This document shows, one piece after another, positions 56,724 to 64,000 of a stretch of 64,000 nt of DNA. The notes beneath the pieces were generated by a model. It had not been told where the DNA came from. It was given only the letters and a program-made list of their open reading frames with translations, and ran no database searches. Position numbers and translations under genes: made by a program. Positions within the stretch are counted from its first letter, which is position 1; each line of letters starts with the position of its first letter. Source of the DNA: Neobacillus kokaensis (GTDB taxonomy: Bacteria; Bacillota; Bacilli; Bacillales; Cytobacillaceae); assembly GCF_014656545.1 (NCBI RefSeq), contig NZ_BNDS01000009.1, forward strand, positions 134,428-198,427. Direction: 5' to 3'.

Positions 56724-57941
56724 ATGAGTTATGACGATTTACAAAAGGGCCTGGATAGAAGAAAGTTTATCAAAATAGGCGGAATGAGTACGCTTGCCCT
56801 TACACTTGGATCAGCTGGTATTCCTAGTGACTTGTTCACCGGAATAGTAAACGCCGAGGCACCTGAAAGCAATTCGCTCCAATTTAATCGGGATGGAAAG
56901 TTCAAAATCGTGCAGTTTAACGATACACAAGACGATGAGAACATTGATCGACGAACCGTTCAACTGATGGAAAAAGTGCTAGACTCAGAAAAACCAGACT
57001 TTGTTGTTCTTAACGGAGATAATATCTCTGGCGGATGTGACACGCCGACTGAAGTGAAACAAGCCATCAATAATGTCGCTCAGCCGATGGAGCAACGCGG
57101 GATTAAATGGGCAGTAACATTTGGAAATCACGATGAGGATTCCACGCCGAATAACGGTCTAAATGAAGAGGATATGCTCGAAATTTATAAGAGCTATAAA
57201 TATAATATGAACGAACCTAGTATTAAGGGTATTACAGGAACTGGAAATATGAACATGCTGATTAAAAATTCAAAGGGTACTGATGCGGCTTTCAACCTTT
57301 GGCTGCTCGATAGTGGAAGATATGCACCGAAAACCATTGCCGGTCAAGATTTTGCTGGTTACCCAACATGGGATTGGCTCCGTTTTAATCAAGTAAACTG
57401 GTATTCTGAAACTTCTAAAAAATTGGAGAAGCAATGGGGGCATAAGGTTCCATCACTTGTTTTTATACATATTCCACTCTGGGAACATAGATTTATGTGG
57501 TTTGGAAGCGTTGATGGAAGAACAGATGACCATCATGCTAAAGCGCTTAAAAAACACAATATTGTGGGAGAACGAAACGAAAATGAATGTCCAGGCCCTG
57601 TCAATAGCGGAATGTTTTCGGCGATGCTGGAGAGAGGAGATGTAAAGGGAGTTTTTTGCGGACATGATCATATAAACACCTATGTGGGAAATTATTATGG
57701 AATTTTGCTTGGTTATGCTGGCAGCGCAGGTTTTGGTACATACGGTTTACCAGGTGCGGAAAAAAATCGTTTGCGTGGCGCGAGGGTGTTCAATTTAGAT
57801 GAAAACACTAATGATGTACTTGTAGAAACCCATATGGTATTTGCCAAGGACTATGGAATTGATTTGACAGCCAATGACCAAAGCATTCCACCTGTACCAT
57901 TAGATGAGAACAAAAAGAAAGAAGAGAAGGTAAAAAACTAG
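56724..57941 (+). CDS. Tat-exported metallophosphoesterase
   Basis: A 405-residue calcineurin-like phosphatase with a twin-arginine signal (DRRKFIKIGGMSTLALTLG, residues 11-29). Metal-site motifs are FNDTQDDE, LNGDNISGG, FGNHDED, IHIPLWEH and CGHDHINTY, a full set. It would act outside the cell on phosphodiesters or monoesters, substrate unknown, perhaps as a phosphate scavenger (no Pho box is recognised). The tail is lysine-rich (DENKKKEEKVKN). ATG 56724 follows GGGGAGG. Confidence 0.9.
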   Translation: MSYDDLQKGLDRRKFIKIGGMSTLALTLGSAGIPSDLFTGIVNAEAPESNSLQFNRDGKFKIVQFNDTQDDENIDRRTVQLMEKVLDSEKPDFVVLNGDNISGGCDTPTEVKQAINNVAQPMEQRGIKWAVTFGNHDEDSTPNNGLNEEDMLEIYKSYKYNMNEPSIKGITGTGNMNMLIKNSKGTDAAFNLWLLDSGRYAPKTIAGQDFAGYPTWDWLRFNQVNWYSETSKKLEKQWGHKVPSLVFIHIPLWEHRFMWFGSVDGRTDDHHAKALKKHNIVGERNENECPGPVNSGMFSAMLERGDVKGVFCGHDHINTYVGNYYGILLGYAGSAGFGTYGLPGAEKNRLRGARVFNLDENTNDVLVETHMVFAKDYGIDLTANDQSIPPVPLDENKKKEEKVKN

Positions 57942-57964
57942 ACTAGTTTAATAAAAATAATAGA

Positions 57965-57993
57965 CAGGGTCAGAAAATTCCATTCTGACCCTG
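57965..57993. terminator. Palindromic terminator between converging genes
   Basis: CAGGGTCAGAA pairs with TTCTGACCCTG around an AATTCCA loop. The T-tail is weak on both strands. Confidence 0.6.
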
Positions 57994-58001
57994 CTAGCAT
58001 G

Positions 58002-59747
58002 TTAGTTTATTAATTGAACCTCGACCCATTTCCTCACACTATTAATAAACCAAATTCTTGTGCATGTTTGAAGGTCTATTAGGTTTAAGGTTTTTTCCTG
58101 AATTTCTCCATTTTTCAGTAACACTTCACGGAAAGTTCCCGCTAACAATCCACTGTTTATTGGAGGTGTCCAATACTCCCCGTCGATCTCCAGAACAACA
58201 TTTCCATTCGTAAATTCCGTCAACTCACCGTCCTCATTCCAAAGGAGGACATCAAATACATCTGCTGGCTTTTTCCTTTGAAACTGCGAATAAACCTCTC
58301 GATTTGTCGTTTTATGATAGATGAATGGATTATTTTTTTCAAGCGGCTGCTCTGCTAAAATAACCTTTAATGGTCTCTCCATTTGGGAAATGGGGGATCC
58401 CTCCGCCATAATTTCTCCAGTCAGAGTAACTAAAACCCGAACTTTAAACATACCTGTGGAATGCTTCATAGCAAACTCCATTAAAGTCTTTTTAACTGCG
58501 TCCAGGTCACACTTAAAGCCAAAATAATGAGCAGAATCATTCAGACGGACGAGGTGCTCTTCCAATACAAAATACTCACCATTTTCCAATAACAAGCTTT
58601 CCAGCAGTTGAAATTCCGGTCTATCTTCTTCCAGTAATTTAGCTTTCGTCAAAATTTCTTCATATTCACCCTCAGATGTGGAATCCCAAGTAATGCCACC
58701 GCCAACTCCATAAGTTGCGCGGCCAGATTGTTGTTTAATTATCACCGTTCGAATCGGGACGTTAAAAACCGCTTCCCTCTCAGGAGTAATAAAGCCAATT
58801 GCACCGCAATAAGCCTCGCGTGGTGCAGACTCCAGGTCTGAAATAATGCTCATTGTACTAATCTTCGGAGCCCCGGTTATAGAACCGCATGGAAAAAGGG
58901 CCTTAAAGATATCTACCAACTTCGCGTTTTCAGAAATTTTTGCAGTAATAGTCGACGTCATTTGGTGAACAGTAGGGTATTGTTCAACTTCGAATAATTT
59001 AGGGACGGTAACCGTTCCTGGCTCTGCAATCATCCCTAAATCATTTCGCAGCAAATCAACAATCATTAAATTCTCGGCACGATTTTTCTCCGAATGATAA
59101 AGCCATTCAGCATTTTCTACATCTTCTGTAAATGATTTGCCTCTCGCTACTGTTCCTTTCATCGGTCTTGTGGTAATTTTCTCACCTTCCAGACGGAAAA
59201 ATAGTTCCGGAGAGGCCGATAAAATACTATGATCACCCGTGTTGATATAGGCACAATAATTGGAAGACTGGGCTCGTTTTAATTTTTCAAAAAAAGCAAT
59301 ATCATCGCCTTGAAAGTGGGAATGTAAACGAATCGTATAATTGGTCTGATACGTATCTCCACTTTCGATCGCCTCTTTAATAAAGGCAATGGCCCGGTTG
59401 TATTCGCCCATTGGAATGGATGGTTTCCACTCAGTTAGCTTATACGTGCCTTTACTGCTGAGAGGCTGCTCCAAAGGTTCTGAAAAAATTCCAAACCATA
59501 GAAGCGGTATATCCGTACCATCCTTAACCCGAAAAGCTGGATCAAAGGCAGGAGCGCTTTCGTAGGATAAAAAGCCTGCAGCATAATAGCCCTGATCGAT
59601 AGCTTCCTGAACAAGCTGAAAAGAGGGCAGCACTTCGTTAATTGTATGAGCCGTAATGACCTTTATTGGCTTTTGAAATGTAAACGGTCTTATTTTTCCG
59701 TTTGCCTCTGCAAATTCAAAAGATAAGAGTGGTTGTTGTTTTTGCAT
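58002..59747 (-). CDS. pabB: Bifunctional PabB-PabC: aminodeoxychorismate synthase component I and lyase
   Basis: A 581-residue fusion. Residues of about 1-350 are the chorismate-binding synthase (TRPMKGTVARG with the catalytic Lys, GSITGAPK, and the acidic EYEEILTKAKL), which aminates chorismate with ammonia from PabA. From about 370 to the end is a class IV aminotransferase-fold lyase (HKTTNREVY holding the PLP Lys, then FTNGNVVLEIDG) that releases pyruvate to give p-aminobenzoate for folate. ATG 59747 starts one base after the pabA stop; ATG 59762 overlaps the ribosome site. Operon with pabA. Confidence 0.93.
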   Translation of the reverse strand: MQKQQPLLSFEFAEANGKIRPFTFQKPIKVITAHTINEVLPSFQLVQEAIDQGYYAAGFLSYESAPAFDPAFRVKDGTDIPLLWFGIFSEPLEQPLSSKGTYKLTEWKPSIPMGEYNRAIAFIKEAIESGDTYQTNYTIRLHSHFQGDDIAFFEKLKRAQSSNYCAYINTGDHSILSASPELFFRLEGEKITTRPMKGTVARGKSFTEDVENAEWLYHSEKNRAENLMIVDLLRNDLGMIAEPGTVTVPKLFEVEQYPTVHQMTSTITAKISENAKLVDIFKALFPCGSITGAPKISTMSIISDLESAPREAYCGAIGFITPEREAVFNVPIRTVIIKQQSGRATYGVGGGITWDSTSEGEYEEILTKAKLLEEDRPEFQLLESLLLENGEYFVLEEHLVRLNDSAHYFGFKCDLDAVKKTLMEFAMKHSTGMFKVRVLVTLTGEIMAEGSPISQMERPLKVILAEQPLEKNNPFIYHKTTNREVYSQFQRKKPADVFDVLLWNEDGELTEFTNGNVVLEIDGEYWTPPINSGLLAGTFREVLLKNGEIQEKTLNLIDLQTCTRIWFINSVRKWVEVQLIN

Positions 59748-59748
59748 T

Positions 59749-60324
59749 TTATTGGTTTTCATCCTTTTTGAAAAAATTCTTAAGCATTTGTATGCCATGA
59801 TTGGTCATGATGGACTCTGGATGGAACTGGACGCCTTCAACTTTGAATTGCTTATGACGAAGGGCCATAATTTCCCCGTCCTCACTTCTTGCACTAATTT
59901 CAAGGCAGGAGGGAAGAGAGGCTTCATCAGCAATCAACGAATGGTACCTTGTAACTTGTAATGGGGTTGGAATCCCTTGAAAGACGCCTTTTTGGTCATG
60001 GGTAATCATTGAAATTTTTCCATGCATCGGTTTCTGCGCCTTCATTACGGTACCCCCAAATACTTGGGCAATAATTTGCTGTCCCAGGCATACACCTAAT
60101 ATGGGGATTTCCTGATAAAACCTTTTGAGAATTTCTAGACAAAGTCCGGCTGTATCTGGATTCCCGGGTCCTGGGGAGATCAAAATATAACCCGGGTGTA
60201 TTTCTTCAATATTCTTTATCGTCAATTGGTCGTTTCGCCGAACCAACACTTCTTCGCCAATCGTACGAATGTATTGGACTAGATTAAATGTAAAAGAGTC
60301 ATAGTTGTCAATTACTAAAATCAC
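59749..60324 (-). CDS. pabA: Aminodeoxychorismate synthase glutamine amidotransferase (PabA)
   Basis: A 191-residue class I amidotransferase giving ammonia to PabB. The triad lies in ILGVCLGQQ (Cys) and VQFHPESI (His, Glu), and the oxyanion loop is SPGPGNP. GTG 60324 starts the typical ILVIDNYDSFTFNL with a GGAG about 11 bases upstream; the frame extends further but gives an atypical leader. It is followed directly by the pabB-pabC fusion. No trpE is present, so the folate role is clear. Confidence 0.93.
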   Translation of the reverse strand: MILVIDNYDSFTFNLVQYIRTIGEEVLVRRNDQLTIKNIEEIHPGYILISPGPGNPDTAGLCLEILKRFYQEIPILGVCLGQQIIAQVFGGTVMKAQKPMHGKISMITHDQKGVFQGIPTPLQVTRYHSLIADEASLPSCLEISARSEDGEIMALRHKQFKVEGVQFHPESIMTNHGIQMLKNFFKKDENQ

Positions 60325-60445
60325 TTTTATAACGGCTCCATTTCTATGCATAATTTTACGATTAAACCTCAATTTACAATAAAATTAAAACCGTTTCATG
60401 TCAATGACTAAATGGAGGTTAGAAAACTAGGGAGGAGAGTAATAA

Positions 60446-61012
60446 ATGCATTTTTTAAAATCAATTTCAGAAAATGTTAAGCCTGCACAGCTGCAATTTC
60501 AAAAAAAGTCCAAAACAAAACGGCTGGTAATAGCCGCTTTGTTCGCTAGTATTGCCGAGGTTCTTCAATCCGCGGGAGGATTTTTGCCGGGAATAGGGTA
60601 TTTCATCAGTCCTTTCTCAACAGCGCCGATTCTCTTCTGCTCGATGCTTTCAGTACCACTCGGGGGAGTAACCTATCTCCTTACGATTTTATTATTATTG
60701 ATTCTGGTGCCAAGTGAACTCATCGTCTTTCCTTTTACTACTGGATTGTTAGGACTAGGAATCGGCGCCGGGTTTTATTTCTTTAAAAAAAGAATGACGG
60801 TCATAGGGTGTGGCACGATTTCCCTTGCAGCTGGAATATTAATTTTATTATATGGGATAAAATTTCCAGTTTTAGGACCTGCAGTTTCAAGTTCCTTTTC
60901 AGTTCTCGCCAGCGGCGGCATTTTGTTATTTTCCTTCATTTATGCATGGATTTGGGTAGAACTTGGATTATTTATTTTTAACAGGTTAAAAAGGTTTATA
61001 ATTCGGTCGTAA
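60446..61012 (+). CDS. Small membrane protein, possible transporter S component
   Basis: A 188-residue protein with a soluble N-terminal 28 residues and about six membrane helices. Short length, helix number and small-residue-rich helices (SAGGFLPGIGYFISPF) resemble the substrate-binding subunits of energy-coupling-factor vitamin transporters. It is divergent from pabA/pabB and close to it, so a folate-related solute is possible. No family is recognised. ATG 60446 follows GGGAGGAG. Confidence 0.5.
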   Translation: MHFLKSISENVKPAQLQFQKKSKTKRLVIAALFASIAEVLQSAGGFLPGIGYFISPFSTAPILFCSMLSVPLGGVTYLLTILLLLILVPSELIVFPFTTGLLGLGIGAGFYFFKKRMTVIGCGTISLAAGILILLYGIKFPVLGPAVSSSFSVLASGGILLFSFIYAWIWVELGLFIFNRLKRFIIRS

Positions 61013-61030
61013 ATTACACTGCAATTGTCC

Positions 61031-61085
61031 CCCTAGAATAAGACTTTTCATCTGCATTTTCCGCTTATACAGCCTTATTCCAGGG
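61031..61085. terminator. Hairpin between converging genes
   Basis: CCCTAGAATAAG pairs with CTTATTCCAGGG across a 31-base loop. It has no T-tail and is only a possible terminator. Confidence 0.4.
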
Positions 61086-61096
61086 AACGTAAACGC

Positions 61097-62683
61097 TCAT
61101 TCTTCAAGGGCAGTGTCAATTAAAAAAATTTCATTGCTGCTTTCCAGTGCTTCTTTTAAAACAGCATCAAAATCAACGAGTGTTTGTGCTCTACGACCTT
61201 GGATGCCAAAGCTTTCCGCTAATTTCACATAGTCCGGATTCAAGAAGGCTGCCCCGTAACTTTCACCGAACTTTTTGTCCATTTGCTGGACTTCAAGTTT
61301 TAACATGGAATCATTTAATACAATGATAATGAAAGAAAGCCCGAGCCGCTTAGCTGTCTCGATTTCTGCCATATTCATCATGGCGCCGCCGTCACCGGTG
61401 ATACAAATGACTGGAGCTTCAGGTGCTGCTAACTTAGCGCCAATTGCGCCTGGAATGGCGATTCCCATGGAGGCAAGACCATTTGAAATAATCAATCCGT
61501 TTGGCTTTTTCGGCTGATAGGTTCTCGCAATGGAAACCTTGTGAGCCCCGACATCGGAAATGACAATCGTATCGCCATTTGTATGCATTTCGATACTGTG
61601 CAGCATATTGTCAATTGTAAAAGTCATGTTTCCAGATTCGGAATTTAATTGATAGACAGTTTTTATTTCTTCCTTAAGGTTCCCCGAGGGTTCCCATGGT
61701 TTCTGCGGCAGTGATGTTTGGTTAAGCAGCTGCAATGTCTGCTTTATGTTTCCAACCAGTTCGACCTCTACTGGATAATATTCATTTGTTTCTGCCGGCA
61801 GTGAATCAATATGTAAAACTGGGATTTTCTTTTTATTCCAATCCTTCGGAAGTTTTTCAACAAAATCAAAGCCGATGACAATCAATAGGTCCGCTTCTTG
61901 AAGACCAGGAAGAACCAGGTCGTTCTCGTTAAACCCAAAGGTATAGAAGTTTTGAGGGTGGTCTTCAGGCAGCACCCCTTTTGCCATAAAACTGTGAATG
62001 GCAGGGGATTGAAGATTGTCAACCAGCATTCGAAGCTCTGGTGCAGCCTCTTGCCTGATCACCCCATTGCCAATGATAAAAAAAGGTTTCATATATTTTT
62101 CAATTACCCTTTTCGCCGAGTTAATAGATTCCATTGCCGGAACGGTGACCGACACCGGGCTTACTTTTAAAGGCTCATTTGGAATCATTTGTGCGGAAAA
62201 ATTCTCCGGCAATACAATTGCAGTTGCACCTGGTTTCTCCATGTTTGCCGTCCGAAAGGCATTGCGAACAACGGCCGGTACGGTTGGTGATGCTTTAATT
62301 TGCGTACACCATTTTGTTACTGGTTCCAATAATTTTACCAAGTTCACATATTGATGCGATTCATTATGCTGCCGTTCAATTCCAGCTTGACCGACAAAGG
62401 CAACCACCGGGGAATGGTCCAGCTGGGCGCTGGCAATGCCTGTTAAAAGGTTAGACGCACCCGGCCCAAGCGTTGATAAGCATACGCCGGGCTTTTTCGC
62501 TATCCTACCGTATACATCAGCCATAAACGCAGCACCTTGTTCGTGTCTTACATTGATAAACTGAATTTGCCTTGATTTAGATAAAGAATCCGCAAGATCA
62601 AGCATCTCCGAGCCAATGATTCCAAAAATATAATCTACACCTTCATTCTCCAAACATTTCACTATTACATCAGTTACCTTCAT
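61097..62683 (-). CDS. Acetolactate-synthase-like thiamine pyrophosphate enzyme
   Basis: A 528-residue thiamine-diphosphate enzyme of the AlsS/pyruvate-oxidase group. The catalytic Glu48 is in RHEQGAAFMADVYGR, and the ThDP motif is GDGGAMMNMAEIETAKRL with the later LND. The sequence TLGPGASNLLTGIA is typical of acetolactate synthase. No regulatory subunit or ilvC is nearby, so it may be a catabolic synthase or another carboligase/decarboxylase. ATG 62683 follows AAAGGAGA. Confidence 0.85.
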   Translation of the reverse strand: MKVTDVIVKCLENEGVDYIFGIIGSEMLDLADSLSKSRQIQFINVRHEQGAAFMADVYGRIAKKPGVCLSTLGPGASNLLTGIASAQLDHSPVVAFVGQAGIERQHNESHQYVNLVKLLEPVTKWCTQIKASPTVPAVVRNAFRTANMEKPGATAIVLPENFSAQMIPNEPLKVSPVSVTVPAMESINSAKRVIEKYMKPFFIIGNGVIRQEAAPELRMLVDNLQSPAIHSFMAKGVLPEDHPQNFYTFGFNENDLVLPGLQEADLLIVIGFDFVEKLPKDWNKKKIPVLHIDSLPAETNEYYPVEVELVGNIKQTLQLLNQTSLPQKPWEPSGNLKEEIKTVYQLNSESGNMTFTIDNMLHSIEMHTNGDTIVISDVGAHKVSIARTYQPKKPNGLIISNGLASMGIAIPGAIGAKLAAPEAPVICITGDGGAMMNMAEIETAKRLGLSFIIIVLNDSMLKLEVQQMDKKFGESYGAAFLNPDYVKLAESFGIQGRRAQTLVDFDAVLKEALESSNEIFLIDTALEE

Positions 62684-62861
62684 ATGTTCTCCTTTCAGGA
62701 ATGGATACCATTTACAGTTAGTTTAAGCTATTGCTGTAGGTACCATTCTTTCTAAATGTAACTTGTTGTTCATCTTTTGTTCATATTCGGCTAGTATTAT
62801 TTTAAGAGAAGATGGAATAAGCCTTATAGGACGAACATTGTAATGAAAGGGAAGATATTTG

Positions 62862-63254
62862 ATGAAGAATTATAGTAATCTTTTATTAAAGTTATCAGCT
62901 ATATTTGGTTTAATTGGAGCAGTTTTAGGAGGGCATATGGCCGGCTCCGGTTCTTATGCGGTCCGGCCAATTCACGCACATATTTTAGTGGTAGGGTGGC
63001 TGACCTTATTTTCTTGGGCTGTTTATTATAGGGTGTTTCAGCCGGCAAACCGCATTTTGGCGAGGCTTCATGTGTACTCAGCGGTTATCGGCTCTATCGG
63101 CTTAACAGGGGGTATGGCCTTATATAATTTCCGTCCGGGATTTCTTCCGCAAGCATTAGAAACAGCCCTATATATCTGCGGAGGAGCCATCTTACTTCTT
63201 AGTTTCTTATTCTTCTGTTTGCTCGCTTTTTTGCAGCGGCCATTAAGTAAATAA
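62862..63254 (+). CDS. Small four-helix membrane protein, possible heme binder
   Basis: A 130-residue protein with four membrane helices and conserved-looking histidines (GGHMAGSG, RPIHAHILVVGW, RLHVYS) reminiscent of heme-copper oxidase subunit I helices. The family and function are not recognised. ATG 62862 follows AAGGGAAG; the TTG at 62859 is also in frame. Confidence 0.55.
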   Translation: MKNYSNLLLKLSAIFGLIGAVLGGHMAGSGSYAVRPIHAHILVVGWLTLFSWAVYYRVFQPANRILARLHVYSAVIGSIGLTGGMALYNFRPGFLPQALETALYICGGAILLLSFLFFCLLAFLQRPLSK

Positions 63255-63378
63255 TTTATAAAAATCGGTATTCTGAAGGGTGCCGGTTTTTTGTTATTTT
63301 TGCCTTTGATGCACCTTATTTGGCTTACGTGCCATATGATATTACAATGGACATTATATGAATAGGGAGGAATAGCAG

Positions 63379-63864
63379 TTGAATGTAATTGATTTGATTA
63401 AATCACGCCGTAATATAAAAATATTTAAACCCGATGCGGTTGATCCAAGTTTCATCCAACTTTGGCTTGAGGCTGCCGCTATGGCACCTAATCACAGGAT
63501 GACAGAACCCTGGGAAATATACGTGATTGGACCGGAAACAAGAAAAAAGTTAAATCATAAAACGAATTTTGGGAATGCGCCAATGGTCATGGCAGTATTA
63601 TCAAGGCATGGCGCAACAAAGGTTGAAACTGATGAAAACGCCACTGCCACCGCCTGCTTTATTCAGAACTTTAATATAGCCGCATGGTCGGAGGGAGTAG
63701 GGACATTTTGGTCTTCCATCGGCATCTCCGGAAACAACCGCGAGCTGCTGCAGATACCGGAAAATTATGATCTGCTCGGTGTAATTGCTGTAGGTTACCC
63801 CGAAGAAGTTCCGGAGGTTAAGCGACGTAAGCCGATGAACGAAAAAACTAAGTATTTGCCGTAA
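63379..63864 (+). CDS. Nitroreductase-family protein
   Basis: A 161-residue flavin (FMN) nitroreductase-fold protein, short for the family (about 180-200). N-terminal SRRNIKIFKPDAV and APNHRMTEPW contact FMN; FNIAAWSEGVGTFWSS and GVIAVGYPEE are the C-terminal core. It would reduce nitro or quinone compounds with NAD(P)H. TTG 63379 follows GGGAGGA. The C-terminus ends at KTKYLP, just before a repeat region. Confidence 0.85.
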   Translation: MNVIDLIKSRRNIKIFKPDAVDPSFIQLWLEAAAMAPNHRMTEPWEIYVIGPETRKKLNHKTNFGNAPMVMAVLSRHGATKVETDENATATACFIQNFNIAAWSEGVGTFWSSIGISGNNRELLQIPENYDLLGVIAVGYPEEVPEVKRRKPMNEKTKYLP

Positions 63865-63906
63865 TTTAACTTCTATGGGACAAATTTCTCTTTTGTAAGC
63901 AAAAAA

Positions 63907-64000
63907 CTGTCTCATAGAAGGGGCCTATGGGATAGAACTGACCTTAAACTTACAAATCTGTCCCATAGAAGGGGCCTATGAGACAGAACTGACCTTAACA
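63907..64000. repeat. Tandem palindromic repeat running off the right edge
   Basis: Two units about 51 bp apart: CTGTCTCATAG-AAGGGGC-CTATGGGATAG (63907-63935) and CTGTCCCATAG-AAGGGGC-CTATGAGACAG (63958-63986), each followed by AACTGACCTTAA. Each unit is itself an inverted repeat. A half unit (CTATGGGACA) lies at about 63873. The array probably continues beyond the window. Confidence 0.75.

Noticed and set aside
63907..64000. CRISPR array
   Set aside because: The repeated units carry internal palindromes with a conserved tail and no variable spacers, and no cas gene is near.

Overview
This 64-kb window is ordinary chromosomal DNA from a low-GC Gram-positive endospore-former lineage, most likely a Bacillaceae member of the Neobacillus/Mesobacillus/Bacillus type. 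The signs are AGGAGG-type ribosome binding sites with many TTG and GTG starts, a catabolite-responsive element, a TPP riboswitch before thiC, and typical family members (YkvA, DhaS-type aldehyde dehydrogenase, YpbS/DUF2533, subtilisin, gamma-glutamyltranspeptidase, fused PabB-PabC). I see no phage, plasmid, transposase, tRNA, rRNA or CRISPR array. Species-level placement is inference.

Layout. 0-14 kb: the 3' end of an asparagine synthetase, a SEC-C protein, a 28-residue holin-like toxin locus, a macro-domain protein and a VWA protein, a globin-like protein, YkvA, a sirtuin, an RQC-minor protein, a response regulator / sensor kinase / ECF sigma unit, a divergent PRPP synthetase, a MOSC protein and a methyltransferase. 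14.7-18 kb: two secreted enzymes, a subtilisin and a gamma-glutamyltranspeptidase. 18-28 kb: a sigma-54 activator (CBS-PAS-AAA-Fis) followed by a near-perfect -24/-12 promoter and genes for an iron alcohol dehydrogenase, a CoA-acylating semialdehyde dehydrogenase, a threonine-synthase-like enzyme and a dicarboxylate/amino-acid symporter; then dhaS with its own CRE. 29-32 kb: a LysR / GntP permease / 3-hydroxybutyrate dehydrogenase module.

34.9-47.6 kb is the most unusual part: a GntR regulator, a hydantoinase/dihydropyrimidinase, an MFS transporter, a single-cysteine member of the Asp/Glu-racemase superfamily resembling arylmalonate decarboxylase, a structured leader RNA before malate synthase G, a five-gene minus-strand operon (two guanidino-modifying-enzyme-family hydrolases bracketing an amino-acid ABC transporter) and a divergent amidohydrolase. 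Together these look like uptake and dismantling of a nitrogen-rich cyclic or guanidino compound, with a C2 product (glyoxylate) entering central metabolism through malate synthase. The substrate is not identifiable from sequence.

47.6-64 kb returns to housekeeping and accessory metabolism: an FAD oxidoreductase, fructokinase, TPP-riboswitch-controlled thiC, an epimerase, a decayed acyl-CoA operon (CoA-transferase tail, intact SDR, thiolase head), a Tat-exported phosphoesterase, pabA/pabBC, an acetolactate-synthase-like enzyme and a nitroreductase. Gene decay is frequent: a 5'-deleted MFS gene, a methyltransferase with an in-frame stop, a frameshifted small membrane protein and two CoA-metabolism fragments. 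Two families of REP-like palindromes (GGGGACGG...CCGTCCCC and GGTGTCAGGCAC...) are scattered between genes, and a different tandem palindromic repeat runs off the right edge.
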